Positions 42,514-53,613 are shown, counted from the stretch's first letter. The stretch is DNA of 64,000 nucleotides from Blochmannia endosymbiont of Camponotus sp. (GCF_023586365.1 NZ_CP097759.1:372001-436000), one strand, 5' to 3'. A program made the numbers and translations. The notes: a model not told the origin generated them from the sequence alone.

Positions 42514-42984
42514 ATTATTATCCTTGATATAATTAGGTATTATATAATAAGTTCATGAAACTAAAATGATCATAAAAATGATAATATATATCATATTATG
42601 ATACACATATAAAACTAATGTAAATATAGTTTTATATTATTATTGTTAATAAATTATTATAAATTGATTAACTGAGTTACATTTAATTTTTGAACTTATA
42701 TGAGATTCTGTTAATAATGTAAGCACACGTATCTATGTGAATGTATTATTACTCATATAACACATGGTATGGAATGTAGTTTTTAAAATTTTAACATATG
42801 TCACCGTTATTTTAATGACGTATGACTTTTTAAAAAATTTTAATATTAAAATATTTTGAATTAATTGATTATGTTATGCAAGATAAATATATCTGAATGA
42901 CTATAAAACTGGTTTTACAATTAACACTAAGCGTTTACTTGATAATATATATAAGCTTATATTGAATACTTTTAATAAAAAATA
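42514..42984. other. Gene-free spacer between rplS and aroF
   Basis: 471 AT-rich bases holding no recognisable gene or leader peptide. The aroF-tyrA promoter (and in E. coli a TyrR box) would be expected close to 42540-42700; I could not identify either with confidence. Confidence 0.5.
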
Positions 42985-43335
42985 TCATGAATGCGTACGT
43001 ACTTTAATTCGTGCTGATTTTCCGCTAAGATTACGTAAATAATATAACTTAGCACGACGAACGATACCAAATCGTTTAATTTTAATTTCTTCAATCACAG
43101 GAGAATATGATTGAAATACTCGTTCTACACCCTCTCCACTAGAAATTTTCCTTACAGTAAACGCAGAATGTAATCCACGGTTTTTAGTAGAAATAACCAC
43201 ACCTTCAAAAATTTGTAGGCGTTTTTTACTACCTTCAATGACCCATGTTTTCACTTCTATTGTATCACCTGGGTGTAAGTGCGGTATGCTTTTTTTCATT
43301 TGTTTTTTTTCAAAATTATTTATTGATTCGCTCAT
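42985..43335 (-). CDS. rplS: 50S ribosomal protein L19
   Basis: 116 aa (E. coli 115) with [22 protein letters not shown] and the C-terminal [21 protein letters not shown]. It lies at the subunit interface. Last gene of rpsP-rimM-trmD-rplS, five nt after trmD. Confidence 0.97.
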   Translation of the reverse strand: MSESINNFEKKQMKKSIPHLHPGDTIEVKTWVIEGSKKRLQIFEGVVISTKNRGLHSAFTVRKISSGEGVERVFQSYSPVIEEIKIKRFGIVRRAKLYYLRNLSGKSARIKVRTHS

Positions 43336-43340
43336 ATATA

Positions 43341-44105
43341 TTATTTCCTATTTTTTTTGCTTAATAATAAGCATTCATTTTTAAATTCGGAAAGTAAATT
43401 TTTTTCCTCATCAGTTAATTGCGTATCATTAAGTAAATCCGGTCTTTTAATCCAAGTACAACCCAAAGCTTGTTTTTGTTTCCAACGATGAATCCTATCA
43501 TGATTTCCTGATAATAATACCGATGGTACCTTCATACCATCAAAAGTTTCTGGTCGAGTATAATGTGGACAATCTAATCTTCCTTTGGAAAAAGAATCTG
43601 ATTCTTTTGAATCTTGATTTCCTAATACGCCAGGAAGAACTCTAGATATCGCATCTATTAATACCATTGCTGCTAATTCTCCTCCGCTAAGTATATAATC
43701 TCCTATGGACCACTCTTCGTCAATTTCCGTTTGAATTAATCTTTCATCAATACCTTGATATCTACCACAAACTAAAATCAATTTCTGATGATCATATGCT
43801 AATTTATATACATATTTTTGCTCCAGCTTTCTTCCTTGAGGAGAAAGATAAATCACTTTAATATTATTTCCTAATTCATCTTTTGCTTGATTGATTGCAT
43901 TTCTCAGGGGTTCAATCATCATTAACATGCCCGGCCCTCCTCCATAGGGACGAGCATCTACGCTGTGGTGTCGATCATATGTAAACACGCGCGGATTCCA
44001 CAATTTTATAGCAAGAATACCCCTTCGAATTGCTCGACCTACTATTCCGTAACGGACAATAGACTGAAACATATCCGGGAATAAAGTGATCACACCTAAC
44101 AACAT
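43341..44105 (-). CDS. trmD: tRNA (guanine-N1)-methyltransferase
   Basis: Methylates G37 next to the anticodon in tRNAs reading CUN, CCN and CGG, which prevents +1 slippage. 254 aa (E. coli 255). The trefoil-knot SAM site is formed by [20 protein letters not shown] and [14 protein letters not shown]; the catalytic aspartate region [10 protein letters not shown] is present. Confidence 0.96.
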   Translation of the reverse strand: MLLGVITLFPDMFQSIVRYGIVGRAIRRGILAIKLWNPRVFTYDRHHSVDARPYGGGPGMLMMIEPLRNAINQAKDELGNNIKVIYLSPQGRKLEQKYVYKLAYDHQKLILVCGRYQGIDERLIQTEIDEEWSIGDYILSGGELAAMVLIDAISRVLPGVLGNQDSKESDSFSKGRLDCPHYTRPETFDGMKVPSVLLSGNHDRIHRWKQKQALGCTWIKRPDLLNDTQLTDEEKNLLSEFKNECLLLSKKNRK

Positions 44106-44130
44106 ATTTTTTATACTTTATTTTAAAAAA

Positions 44131-44700
44131 TTAAAAATTAGGATCCCAATCTACGGTAACAATACGCGTGACAAGATTAACATTTTTAATAACTCTCTTG
44201 ATAAGAAAAGGAATAAGGCAGTTCTTGACTTTATAAGAATTATACTGATGTATTTTTACTACCAAAACATCATTTGCTGTAGTTTCTATTATACTGATAA
44301 TATCTCCTAAAAGGACTCCCTGTACAGTAATTACTACACATCCTATTAAATCTTTCCAATAATATTCATCATCCTTTATACATGGAAATTGTGTTTCATC
44401 AATAATGATATCACAATGACTTAATGATTGAGCAGCATCTCTGTTTGAGATTCCTCTCATTTTAACGATATAACATTTCCCAATCAGTTTCCATTTATCT
44501 AAAAAAATTTCTTTCCATGTAGATTGGATGATAGTAAAATACGGACTATAATAAAACATATTATCATGTTTTTCAGTAAATGCAATTATCCGTACCCACC
44601 CTAATATACCATATGCGCCCATTATTCTTCCTATCACTACGGGATGAAGTGGCGGCGTTGTAACATTCTCTTTGTCTCTTGAATATTCATCGTGTTTCAT
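44131..44700 (-). CDS. rimM: 16S rRNA processing protein RimM
   Basis: A 189-aa 30S maturation factor with an N-terminal RimM domain ([16 protein letters not shown]) and C-terminal PRC barrel ([15 protein letters not shown], ending VDWDPNF). It binds S19. Its ATG overlaps the rpsP stop by four bases. The C-terminal region is diverged but complete. Confidence 0.95.
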   Translation of the reverse strand: MKHDEYSRDKENVTTPPLHPVVIGRIMGAYGILGWVRIIAFTEKHDNMFYYSPYFTIIQSTWKEIFLDKWKLIGKCYIVKMRGISNRDAAQSLSHCDIIIDETQFPCIKDDEYYWKDLIGCVVITVQGVLLGDIISIIETTANDVLVVKIHQYNSYKVKNCLIPFLIKRVIKNVNLVTRIVTVDWDPNF

Positions 44701-44933
44701 AAATTCTTTATCAATTTTAAAACACGATTAGATGGACTCGCTCCTCTGTGTAACCAATATTTTATACGTTCTGTATTTACATGTAATCCAGCACGATCCC
44801 CAAATGTAATTGGACTAAAAAATCCAACACGTTCAATAAAGCGGCCATCACGTGCATTTCTACTGTCAGTAATAACTATGTGATAAAAAGGAGTTTTTTT
44901 ATGACCCCCCCGCGCTAATCTAATTCTTACCAT
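44697..44933 (-). CDS. rpsP: 30S ribosomal protein S16
   Basis: 78 aa (E. coli 82), [20 protein letters not shown] at the start and [16 protein letters not shown] near the end. First gene of the rpsP-rimM-trmD-rplS operon, 92 nt after ffh on the same strand. Confidence 0.97.
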   Translation of the reverse strand: MVRIRLARGGHKKTPFYHIVITDSRNARDGRFIERVGFFSPITFGDRAGLHVNTERIKYWLHRGASPSNRVLKLIKNL

Positions 44934-45025
44934 AAGTATATAACCTTAAATTAATAACCAAAAAATCAATAAACTTATAATCAAGGATATGAATATATCT
45001 ACCTATTTCAACAACAAAATATTTT

Positions 45026-46387
45026 TTAATTAATTGTAAATTTAGATGATATTTTATTTTTTAATGTACTTATTATTCGAAATACTTCATTCTTATTTAT
45101 TTTCTGTATTGTAATACGTATATGATTAAATGTGTTTAATAACTTTGTAACATCCTGTACATGTACTCCAGATCCATTAGCAATACGTTTTTTTCTAGAT
45201 CCTGTAATTATTTTGGGATTCATACGCTCTTCCGAAGTCATAGAGTTAATTATAGCTTCCATACGTGTGAACGTATTGTCATGAGTATATGATTGAATAC
45301 TATCTAAGTTCACCCCTAGATTAAGAGGTAGTTTACTTATTATTTTATTAATTCCTCCCATACTACGTATCTGTTTTATATAACCTAAAAAATCATATAA
45401 ATTAAAATCTGTATTGTTTTTATTAATGTGTTTTTTTTCTTTAACCCATTCTGCTTGGTTATCAATATCTTCGATTAATGAAAGTATATCACCCATCCCA
45501 AGTATGCGTCCAGCTATTCTGTATGAATTGAAAGGCTCTAATGCATCGATTGTTTCTCCTGTTCCTATGAATTTTATGGGTTTTCCAGTAAGATATTTAA
45601 TAGATAAAGCCACGCCTCCACGTGAATCCCCGTCTAACTTAGTTAGAATAATTCCGGTTAATGGCAAAGTTTTATTGAACACATTTATACTATTAATAGC
45701 TACTTGTCCAATCATAGAATCTACAATGAATAAAGTTTCTATTGGATTAACAAAACCATGCATTTCAGATAGTTCTGAAAGCAAATAATCATCTGTATCT
45801 AAGCAACCAGCAGTATCTATTAACAAAACATCATAAGACAGTGATCGTGATGCAATGACTGCTGCTTTCAATATATCAATTGGTTTATTCTGAACATTAC
45901 AATCTTCAAAAAAAATTATATCTTCAGATTTTATCAATGATTTTAATTGTTGCATGCCTGCCGGTCTATACACGTCAGTTGACGCTACTAATATTCTTTT
46001 ATTTTTTTTTATTTTTAAAAATTTCGCAAGTTTTCCGGTAGTAGTAGTTTTCCCAGAACCTTGTGCGCCTACTATTAATATTATTGATGGTATTTGAGTA
46101 TTTAAATTTAAATCATTTGATCCTTTTCCCATAATTTTTACTAAAGAGGAATGCATAATTTTAATAAATTCTTGACCTGGAGTTAAATGTTTGTTTATAT
46201 CGTTTCCTATTATGCCTTCTTTAACTTTATTAACAAAACTGTGTACTACGGGTAATGCTACATCTCCTTCCAGTAAAGCAATCTTAACTATATTTAAAGT
46301 TTCTTTAATATTGTTTTCTGTTAGACGCCCAGAACCAACAATATTACGTATTGATTGTGATATTTTATTGGATAAGTTTTTAAACAT
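45026..46387 (-). CDS. ffh: Signal recognition particle protein Ffh, diverged
   Basis: 453 aa GTPase that binds signal sequences and 4.5S RNA. N domain (ALLEGDVALPVV), G domain with P-loop GAQGSGKTTTTGKL near 107, DVYRPAG, LTKLDGD. The G3 motif, DTAGR in the family, is DTAGC (C195). The insertion-box segment TGQDA is IGQVA. The M domain keeps the RNA-binding SRKKRIANGSGV, but the last 58 residues contain no methionine, where E. coli is methionine-rich. Probably functional yet unusual. ffs is not in the window. Confidence 0.94.
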   Translation of the reverse strand: MFKNLSNKISQSIRNIVGSGRLTENNIKETLNIVKIALLEGDVALPVVHSFVNKVKEGIIGNDINKHLTPGQEFIKIMHSSLVKIMGKGSNDLNLNTQIPSIILIVGAQGSGKTTTTGKLAKFLKIKKNKRILVASTDVYRPAGMQQLKSLIKSEDIIFFEDCNVQNKPIDILKAAVIASRSLSYDVLLIDTAGCLDTDDYLLSELSEMHGFVNPIETLFIVDSMIGQVAINSINVFNKTLPLTGIILTKLDGDSRGGVALSIKYLTGKPIKFIGTGETIDALEPFNSYRIAGRILGMGDILSLIEDIDNQAEWVKEKKHINKNNTDFNLYDFLGYIKQIRSMGGINKIISKLPLNLGVNLDSIQSYTHDNTFTRMEAIINSMTSEERMNPKIITGSRKKRIANGSGVHVQDVTKLLNTFNHIRITIQKINKNEVFRIISTLKNKISSKFTIN

Positions 46388-46478
46388 TTCTATGGCTCAA
46401 AATCAAAGCAAATATACGAACAAATTTAATTATATGATCATATTGAATAATCATAAACACAATCTTTAATATTCCTAG

Positions 46479-46496
46479 CCTTCATTATAATGAAGG
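46479..46496. repeat. Perfect 18-bp palindrome upstream of ffh
   Basis: CCTTCATTATAATGAAGG is its own reverse complement. It lies 92 nt upstream of the ffh ATG and 61 nt past the tRNA-Arg 3' end on the minus strand. No U-tract follows, so an operator or structural role is as likely as termination. Confidence 0.7.
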
Positions 46497-46556
46497 AAAA
46501 GTGTTTATATAATTAATTAAATTTTTTACTATTCAATAATTTCAAATAACACACAA

Positions 46557-46630
46557 TACACCCGAGAGGATTTGAACCTCCGATCGCTCGGTTCGTAGCC
46601 GAGTGCTCTATCCAATTGAGCTACGGGTGC
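46557..46630 (-). tRNA. argQ: tRNA-Arg (anticodon ACG)
   Basis: Minus strand, GCACCCGTAGCTCAATTGG at the 5' end; anticodon loop CTACGAA gives ACG (A34 becomes inosine via TadA). The first acceptor pair is G1-U72 instead of G-C. E. coli has four arg copies (argV, Y, Z, Q) between serV and the next gene; here one. Confidence 0.94.
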
Positions 46631-46644
46631 ATCGTCGCTACTAA

Positions 46645-46735
46645 CAGTGAGGGAGGGATTTGAACCCTCGACACAGCGTTAAAACCATATACTCCCTTAG
46701 CAGGGGAGTGCCTTCAGCCACTCGGCCACCTCACT
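46645..46735 (-). tRNA. serV: tRNA-Ser (anticodon GCU)
   Basis: A 91-nt class II tRNA with long variable arm. Minus strand starts AGTGAGGTGGCCGAGTGGC; anticodon loop CTGCTAA gives GCU. The first acceptor pair is A1-U72, discriminator G. The order csrA-serV-argQ matches E. coli. Confidence 0.95.
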
Positions 46736-46779
46736 GAATATTTTATCCATTCCAGTTATTGGTCTATTTTGTTTTTTCT

Positions 46780-46848
46780 TATGATCAAAAAATTCTCTGT
46801 TACATTACGTTGTTTTTATGTAATTTACAACTAAATTTTTTGGTCATA
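46780..46848. repeat. Nested dyad between csrA and tRNA-Ser
   Basis: Outer arms 46780-46794 and 46834-46848 pair over 15 positions with one T-G; the inner arms TTACAT (46800-46805) and ATGTAA (46818-46823) pair inside. The 69 nt could form one long stem. No U-tract follows on either strand. Unassigned; a csrA 3' structure or small RNA is possible. Confidence 0.5.
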
Positions 46849-46890
46849 AAACTACTAGTTTAGAAAATTATTTTTAAAAAAATAACAAAT

Positions 46891-47076
46891 TTAGCACAAG
46901 TTCTGTTGTGATTTTTCAGCTTTGATACGTTGATAAATTTCTTCTCGGTGTATAGATATCTCCTTGGGAGCATTTACACCAATACGAACTTGGTTCCCTT
47001 TAATACCTAATACAGTTACTGTAACCTCATCTCCAATGACGAGAGTTTCACCAACTCGTCGAGTCAGAATAAGCAT
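46891..47076 (-). CDS. csrA: Carbon storage regulator CsrA
   Basis: A 61-aa homodimeric RNA-binding protein that binds GGA motifs near ribosome sites. Sequence nearly identical to E. coli: [39 protein letters not shown]; the RNA-contacting R6/R7 and R44 region is retained. AAGGAG precedes the ATG. Retention of a global regulator in such a genome is noteworthy. No CsrB or CsrC RNA is visible here. Confidence 0.97.
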   Translation of the reverse strand: MLILTRRVGETLVIGDEVTVTVLGIKGNQVRIGVNAPKEISIHREEIYQRIKAEKSQQNLC

Positions 47077-47263
47077 TCTTTACTCCTTGAAAAATTCAAA
47101 TAACCGGACTTCTTGAATTTTACTATTTTTAAAATTTCTGAACAACATGAATAAACATCTGCATATGATATTTATACTTTTTGTAAAATTTTAGCACGCC
47201 ATTTTAAGAACACATTAATGATTTTTTATTTTAAAACAACTTTTAATATAATTATGTAATTAT

Positions 47264-49903
47264 TTACAATATATTATGTAATAAGGAATTTACTTCAATA
47301 GATACTTTGGATGTAGTTACCATATTGTTAATACCGGCTTGAGCAAAATCAGGTCTACCTCCACCTTTTCCGCCAAGGATATTTATGATACATTGAACTA
47401 AAGATAGAGCATTTATGCGATTACGTTCTATTAAATCTTTAGTTACAGCTGCTACTAAATTAATTTTGTTGTTTTTATTGATATTAATAAGAATAATCAC
47501 TCCTGATTTTAACTGATATTTAATACAATCTGTCATATTAAGTAACGTTTTTGGCGTCATATTAACAACTTGCTTAATTAAGACTCGTACATCTTTAATA
47601 TAACAAATATCCTTAATGAAGGATAAACTTTGTTGTATAGTCTGTTGACTTCTTAAAGAATCTATTTCTTTTTCTAATTTTTGATAACGACATTTAAATT
47701 CATGTATTTTACTTAAAATATTTTTATCATCACTTTGAGTCGATTGAAAAATATTTTTAAGTAACATTTTATATTGACGTATTATAGATAATGCTACGTT
47801 ATTAGTTACCGCTTCAACACGTCTAATACCAGCAGCAATGCTACATTCTTTGGTGATTACAAATATACCAATTTCTCCAGTATGCTCAGCATGGGTTCCT
47901 CCGCATAATTCAGTAGAAAAATTTCCTATTTTTAGAACACGAACTTTTTTGTCATATTGTTTATTTATCAACATTACAACTCCACTATCTCTAGCTACTT
48001 CTATTGGCATAACGTCAACTGTAATAGGAGAATTCTTCCAAATTTGCTCATTTACAATATTTTCTACTGTATTCATTTGTTTTGTCGTCATCATTTCATG
48101 ATGATAAAAATCAAACCGTAAGTATCGATCGCTTACCAAAGATCCCTTTTGCGTTACGTGAGATCCGAGAACTTGAGACAACGCAGCATGCAGTAAATGC
48201 GTAGCGGAATGATTTAAAGAAATACATTTCCTTTTATGTTGATCTACTTGAGCAACTATTTCCTCTCCAACGCTAATAGTCCCGCTATTGACTATTCCTA
48301 AATGACCTATTGTTGGTCCATATTTTTTCGTATTGGTAACCTGAAAACGTCCAGATACAGTATTTAATTGACCACAATCCCCAATTTGACCCCCAGATTC
48401 TCCATAAAAAGGAGTATTATTCAGAATCACTATTCCTTCTTCTTCTGTATAAATTGTATTTATTGATTTATTGTTTTGGAACAATGCTATTACCCGGGAT
48501 TTACAAGTAAGTTTATCATACCCAACAAATATGCTTGATGCATTACAAAGTGATAACTGGGCATAAGTTATATTAAATTTATTTGATTCTTTCGCACATT
48601 TTTTTTGTGTCAACATAGCTTGATCAAATCCTGATTGATCTACATATATGCCACGTTTTAAACAGACATCTCGAGTCAATTCAAATGGAAATCCATAAGT
48701 ATCATATAAATTAAATGCCACTTCACCATTTAGACAATCTCCTTTTAATCGTATTAATTGTTTTTCTAATAATTCTAAACCTCTTTTTAAAGTATCTTGA
48801 AATAATTTTTCTTCACTAAGTAAAATTTCTGCTATAAAATCTTTCTTTTCATGTAAAGTATCAACTATATGATGCATATATTTAACAAGAGGAAAAACTA
48901 ATTTGTAAAAAAAAATATCATTTACACCTAACCTTTTTCCATGCAGAATAGCTCTACGAATAATACGGCGTAATACATAACCGCGTCCTTCATTAGAAGG
49001 AAGGACTCCATCTTGGATTAAAAATGAACATGTACGAATATGATCAGCGATCACATACACAGATCTATTTGTATCGATATCATTAATTTTCATAATTCGA
49101 GATATAGAAGATATTAATTTTTTAAATACATCAATAGAAAAACTACTATTTACTCCTTGTAAAATTGAAGTAATACGTTCTAAACCCATTCCAGTATCTA
49201 CTGATAGCATAGGAAGTGATAAAATATGACCGTTTTCTTGACGATCAAATTGTATAAATACTAAATTCCAAATTTCAACATATCTTTCCCCAAATTCTTC
49301 TAAACTGCCAGGAGGTCCTCCTTGAAATCGATCGCCGCGATCATAAAATATTTCTGAACAAGGTCCACAAGGCCCAATATTTCCCATTTGCCAAAAATTA
49401 TCAGAATCACAAAAATCATTTGTATTGCTACCAATTCTAACAATATGTTCATTAGGGATATCTATTTGTTTTGACCAAATATCATAAGACTCATCATCGC
49501 AAATATGCACTGTTGCCCATAATCTATTTTTAGATAAATTGAACCAATTAACGTCAGTTAATAACTCCCAAGCAAACTGAATGGCTTCACGTTTAAAATA
49601 ATCTCCAAAACTAAAATTACCTAACATTTCAAAAAATGTTAAATGTCGTTCAGTATATCCAACATTATTTAAATCATTATGTTTACCTCCAGCACGTACA
49701 CAACGTTGCACGGTAGCAACACGCTTAAATAATGGCTGATCAATTCCTAAAAATATGTTTTTAAACTGATTCATACCGGAATTAGTAAATAATAACGTTT
49801 GATCACTATTCGGAACCAAAGTACTGCTTGAAATAATTTCATGTCCTTTTTTTTTAAAAAAATTAAGAAATTCTTGACGAATATCATCAATATTTTTATA
49901 CAT
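47264..49903 (-). CDS. alaS: Alanyl-tRNA synthetase
   Basis: About 879 aa (E. coli 876) from the ATG at 49903 ([20 protein letters not shown]), which matches the family start; 26 upstream in-frame codons to 49981 overlap the predicted promoter and are not coding. Class II catalytic core with [15 protein letters not shown] and [13 protein letters not shown]; editing domain with [19 protein letters not shown] and the zinc residues in [13 protein letters not shown]-terminal oligomerisation domain with [14 protein letters not shown]. In E. coli AlaRS also represses its own gene. Confidence 0.96.
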   Translation of the reverse strand: MYKNIDDIRQEFLNFFKKKGHEIISSSTLVPNSDQTLLFTNSGMNQFKNIFLGIDQPLFKRVATVQRCVRAGGKHNDLNNVGYTERHLTFFEMLGNFSFGDYFKREAIQFAWELLTDVNWFNLSKNRLWATVHICDDESYDIWSKQIDIPNEHIVRIGSNTNDFCDSDNFWQMGNIGPCGPCSEIFYDRGDRFQGGPPGSLEEFGERYVEIWNLVFIQFDRQENGHILSLPMLSVDTGMGLERITSILQGVNSSFSIDVFKKLISSISRIMKINDIDTNRSVYVIADHIRTCSFLIQDGVLPSNEGRGYVLRRIIRRAILHGKRLGVNDIFFYKLVFPLVKYMHHIVDTLHEKKDFIAEILLSEEKLFQDTLKRGLELLEKQLIRLKGDCLNGEVAFNLYDTYGFPFELTRDVCLKRGIYVDQSGFDQAMLTQKKCAKESNKFNITYAQLSLCNASSIFVGYDKLTCKSRVIALFQNNKSINTIYTEEEGIVILNNTPFYGESGGQIGDCGQLNTVSGRFQVTNTKKYGPTIGHLGIVNSGTISVGEEIVAQVDQHKRKCISLNHSATHLLHAALSQVLGSHVTQKGSLVSDRYLRFDFYHHEMMTTKQMNTVENIVNEQIWKNSPITVDVMPIEVARDSGVVMLINKQYDKKVRVLKIGNFSTELCGGTHAEHTGEIGIFVITKECSIAAGIRRVEAVTNNVALSIIRQYKMLLKNIFQSTQSDDKNILSKIHEFKCRYQKLEKEIDSLRSQQTIQQSLSFIKDICYIKDVRVLIKQVVNMTPKTLLNMTDCIKYQLKSGVIILININKNNKINLVAAVTKDLIERNRINALSLVQCIINILGGKGGGRPDFAQAGINNMVTTSKVSIEVNSLLHNIL

Positions 49904-49938
49904 ATAGATTCCATCATGTAATAAAATTCCACGCACAT

Positions 49939-49967
49939 ATACATAGCTTGTATAGCTATGTATTATA
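49939..49967 (-). promoter_or_regulatory. alaS promoter -10 box with a dyad over the start site
   Basis: On the minus strand TATAAT is at 49967-49962; the -35 match is weak. A perfect 10-bp inverted repeat (arms 49939-49948 and 49954-49963, core ACATAGCT, loop TGTAT) begins at the end of the -10 box and is centred near the predicted start (about 49955). E. coli AlaRS is known to repress alaS by binding a palindrome flanking its start site, so this may be that operator. Confidence 0.55.
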
Positions 49968-50800
49968 AACAATTTTTGCAAAGATAGAAATCAAAATTAC
50001 AGAATATTATTTATATTTAAATTATACGGAAATTCATTTTTTTGAATAAACGTTACTAATTATTACTAATAATATAATAACTTACTATTTTACAAATAAA
50101 TTTCAAAAATTATAAATTTTAAAATTTTTATAAATAATTTTTTATATTCATCTATAATAGATAAGTATTTAAGTAACGTATAGAAACTATTTCTATAGAT
50201 AATTTTAAAAACATGAATGTAATTTTTGGTCGATAATATATCGTTTGTGTTTATTAAATATTGTTTCTAACAACATTTCATGAATATATGTATAGATATA
50301 TATTTCAATGTTATTTTGAGATAAATCAGAACACATCAAGGTATATTGTCACTTTTAATATAATATTCCTCAAATGCCATTATCATTTTAAACATATTTT
50401 TTTTTGCAACAACATTAATGCAATATAATATAATGTTTCACGTTTACCGTAATTTGATTGCGCACTCAAATTGTAATAAATTTTATTGTTTTGATTAATA
50501 TCATAGTCGCATAAAAACATTATTATATATACGCGATACTATTTTTATAAAGTTAAACAAAATGATCTTTCTTGCAGACTTAATATATATCAATAGAATA
50601 TATATCTAATGTATACACCTGCAAATAAAATATAAAATTATGTACATGTATTTTTACATTAATAACTGACCAAAATTATTCAAACTAAGATATCTTAAAT
50701 AATCATGAAATCAATTCAATCACAAAAAGTAATATTTACTTGTACAAATGTAATATTTTTGTACATTCGAAATAAAATATTAATTCGTAATCAATTTAAA
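49968..50800. other. Gene-free stretch of 0.8 kb between nlpD and alaS
   Basis: AT-rich, with no frame that looks coding on either strand. In E. coli recX and recA stand directly upstream of alaS; neither is found here. The right end lies directly downstream of nlpD; I see no terminator. Confidence 0.6.
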
Positions 50801-51748
50801 TTACCTATTTTGGAGATAACATAAAGGATCTACAGATTTTCCTTTATATCTGATTTCAAAATGTAATTTTACTTCATTAGTCCCGCTGTTACCCATGGTT
50901 GCAATCTTGTCGCCCATTTTAACTGTTTGTTGTTCAGCAACCAATATCATATCGTTGTGCGCATAAGCGCTAAGATAGTTATTATCATGTTTGAGGATAA
51001 TCAAGTTACCGTATCCTTTCAATGTATTCCCAACGTATACTACTTTTCCATTAGCGGCAGCCAAGATAGGCTGACCTAAAGCGCCGGATATATCAATTCC
51101 TTTATTACCTCTTTCAACATCAGAAAAAGTATTAATAATTGTACCATTTGTTGGCCAATACCAATCTTTGACTGTTACTAAGTCTGACGCTGTTGAACGA
51201 GACATCATATTACAAGACATCTCCATATTAGGATAAGTATTATTATACGCCCTAGAATAGAATAATTGTTTTTTAACAAAAAATAATATTTTTTTAAAAA
51301 TATTATTGCCGCTGTTAAAAGGAATAAAAATTTCTCTTAAGAATTTTTCAAAATACAACCACATTGTATTATGATGTACTATTAAAACTTGATTTACTTT
51401 TAATACATTTACATCTTTAATATTATTTGTTTTTGCTAAATTTAAGCAACTATTTCCTGTAATCCAAGCAATATAAAACAAAGTATCACCTGATTTTACT
51501 GTATATGTAGACTTGTGATAAGAACCGTAATTTGTATGATTGTACTTATGAATATTAGTAACATCGGGTGTTTGCTGTGGATGTCGTATGTTTTTCTTTT
51601 TATCTTGAGACATATAGATAGTAGCATCAGAATTCGTGGAATATGACGCGCATTTACTATGGTATCTACGGATATTATCACTAGAACATCCCTCTAGAAA
51701 TACAAGAAATACTATTATATAAATTATCGATCTGCTATCTACTAGCAT
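50801..51748 (-). CDS. nlpD: Murein hydrolase activator NlpD
   Basis: 315 aa lipoprotein: signal sequence with lipobox-like VFLEGC (cysteine about 21), a LysM domain (about 80-125, STYTVKSGDTLFYIAWITGN), a low-complexity linker, and a C-terminal M23/LytM domain (KGIDISGALGQPILAAANGKVVYVG, KLHFEIRYKGKSVDP). The LytM zinc ligands are degenerate, as in E. coli NlpD, which activates the amidase AmiC at the septum. The gene downstream in E. coli, rpoS, is not present. Codons 148-156 form a 12-bp AT hairpin (51282-51307). Confidence 0.92.
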   Translation of the reverse strand: MLVDSRSIIYIIVFLVFLEGCSSDNIRRYHSKCASYSTNSDATIYMSQDKKKNIRHPQQTPDVTNIHKYNHTNYGSYHKSTYTVKSGDTLFYIAWITGNSCLNLAKTNNIKDVNVLKVNQVLIVHHNTMWLYFEKFLREIFIPFNSGNNIFKKILFFVKKQLFYSRAYNNTYPNMEMSCNMMSRSTASDLVTVKDWYWPTNGTIINTFSDVERGNKGIDISGALGQPILAAANGKVVYVGNTLKGYGNLIILKHDNNYLSAYAHNDMILVAEQQTVKMGDKIATMGNSGTNEVKLHFEIRYKGKSVDPLCYLQNR

Positions 51749-52346
51749 AATAGATGTGCTAAACTCCTCTGCTCCCTGCTTATTTTCTATTGATAATTTA
51801 TTTGTTTAAGAATCATACACTATATGAATAACTCATAAACTCAACGCACATTCCAATACTGCGCATTGAAAATCAGTATATAATACTTACTGTATGCATA
51901 CAACAATAGAATTATTTTTAGTAATTTTTTAGAATCATTATTATATATTTTTAATATCTACACATTTTTGTTTTATCGACAAAAATCATCAGTCTATATT
52001 ATATATACAAACGAATAAGTATCTTATAAGATTGAATAATTTCGTATTTTTTTATAAATCATATATATTTATATTTAATATACATGTCAAATATACACAC
52101 CATACGATAATATGCATCCTCGTCTTTATATAAGACCTGATGATACTTGGTGGTAATAATTTACTAATGAATCATAAATACCAGAATATAACATGTATTT
52201 TGTATATTGATTTAGATAAAATTAGTCGCACATCATTATAATCGTAATAATCATTAAAAGAATTTTTTAGATAAATGTATTATATTGATAGACATATATG
52301 TTCTATGGAATAGAAATATACGTATTTTTACTATTTTAATAAATAT
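51749..52346. other. Gene-free spacer between ispF and nlpD
   Basis: 598 AT-rich bases. In E. coli truD, surE and pcm stand between ispF and nlpD; I find no remnant long enough to recognise. The nlpD promoter should be at the left end. Confidence 0.55.
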
Positions 52347-52820
52347 TTAACGTGTTAGCAACACGACCGCTATACACGCAATACCTTCAGATCGGCCAAT
52401 GGATCCTAGTGTGTCAGTCGTGGTGGCTTTTATATTGATACTAGTTACTGAACAATTTAAGTCTTGAGATAAATGATGTTTCATCTGATAAATATATGTG
52501 TTTATCCTTGGGATTTGTAAGATTATAGTAATATCTATATTCTCTAACAAATATCCTTGCTTGGTAATTTTTTCCCAAGCAATTCGTAACAATTTTCGAC
52601 TATCTATATTATTATATTTAGCATCAGTATCTGGAAACATCGACCCAATATCCCCGTAACAAGCAGCTCCCAGTAAAGCATCAATTAGCGAATGCATCAT
52701 CACATCGCCATCAGAATGTGCTTTAATTCCTTTCATACAGGGGATACTCACCCCTCCAACGATAAGCGGTCGACATCCTCCAAATTGGTGCACATCAAAC
52801 CCATAACCAATACGTAACAT
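52347..52820 (-). CDS. ispF: 2-C-methyl-D-erythritol 2,4-cyclodiphosphate synthase
   Basis: 157 aa (E. coli 159). A trimeric MEP-pathway enzyme. The metal site is GFDVHQFGG (D and H) and a later histidine in [20 protein letters not shown]; the C-terminal [21 protein letters not shown] contains the substrate loop. It follows ispD by 14 nt, the usual ispD-ispF pair. Confidence 0.96.
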   Translation of the reverse strand: MLRIGYGFDVHQFGGCRPLIVGGVSIPCMKGIKAHSDGDVMMHSLIDALLGAACYGDIGSMFPDTDAKYNNIDSRKLLRIAWEKITKQGYLLENIDITIILQIPRINTYIYQMKHHLSQDLNCSVTSINIKATTTDTLGSIGRSEGIACIAVVLLTR

Positions 52821-52834
52821 ACTTACAGTCCTTG

Positions 52835-53542
52835 TTAAGTTTTTTTATATAATTTAGATAAATAAAAGTTAGCTAATTTTAAATCATTTTGATGAGTAAC
52901 TTTTATATTATCAGAACGACCATGTATCAAAATGGATTTATATCCACAATATTCTACAGCTGATGCTTCATCAGTAACAGTTACTCTATTTTTTAAAGCT
53001 TTTTTAAGACAATATTTTAAAAGATCATAATTAAACAACTGTGGAGTTAAAGCATGCCATAAATTTTCACGATCTACTGTATATCTTATAAAGTTAGTTC
53101 CACAGTAAGTTCGTTTAATAGTATTACAGATTGGTATTGCTAAAATTCCACCTACTTGAGAAAATTTTGTGATCTCAAAGAGCCGCAATAAATCCTCATG
53201 ATGTAAACAAGGGCGCACCGCGTCATGCACAATAACCCAAACTGATTTTTTTACATGCCGCAATCCAGCCATAACTGAATCAGCTCGTGTGTGTCCTCCG
53301 ACAACTACGCTAACTCTAGGATCGTAAGAAATAGATAATTGATGAAACCAACGATCACGCGCATTAATCACCACGATGCAATGACGAATGCATGATTGAC
53401 ATAATAAGGCATGCATGGAATGTTCAATCAAAGTTTTGTCGCCTATGGTACAATATTGTTTCGGTAATAAACTTTTCATGCGTTTTCCAGTACCTGCTGC
53501 CGGAAGGATAGCAGTAATGTATGGAATTTTTTTTTTCAACAT
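52835..53542 (-). CDS. ispD: 2-C-methyl-D-erythritol 4-phosphate cytidylyltransferase
   Basis: About 235 aa (E. coli 236). The nucleotide-binding start [19 protein letters not shown] is clear, also [16 protein letters not shown] and [13 protein letters not shown] chose the ATG at 53542 ([17 protein letters not shown]); a GTG at 53557 is open. Ten consecutive A's follow the start region and code for the lysines, a possible slippage site. It makes CDP-methylerythritol for isoprenoids. Confidence 0.95.
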   Translation of the reverse strand: MLKKKIPYITAILPAAGTGKRMKSLLPKQYCTIGDKTLIEHSMHALLCQSCIRHCIVVINARDRWFHQLSISYDPRVSVVVGGHTRADSVMAGLRHVKKSVWVIVHDAVRPCLHHEDLLRLFEITKFSQVGGILAIPICNTIKRTYCGTNFIRYTVDRENLWHALTPQLFNYDLLKYCLKKALKNRVTVTDEASAVEYCGYKSILIHGRSDNIKVTHQNDLKLANFYLSKLYKKT

Positions 53543-53613
53543 ATTTAATATAAACACCCATGTATATCAAAATAATTAAACCACCGCTGACTTTTATTTA
53601 ATTAATATTGCTG

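Noticed and set aside
49904..49981. A 26-codon N-terminal extension of AlaS
   Set aside because: It has no counterpart in the family, overlaps the predicted promoter and dyad, and the ATG at 49903 matches the known start.
51282..51307. A 12-bp AT-only hairpin in nlpD as a member of the repeat set
   Set aside because: It consists only of A and T, coding for lysine, isoleucine and phenylalanine; chance symmetry is likely in such sequence.
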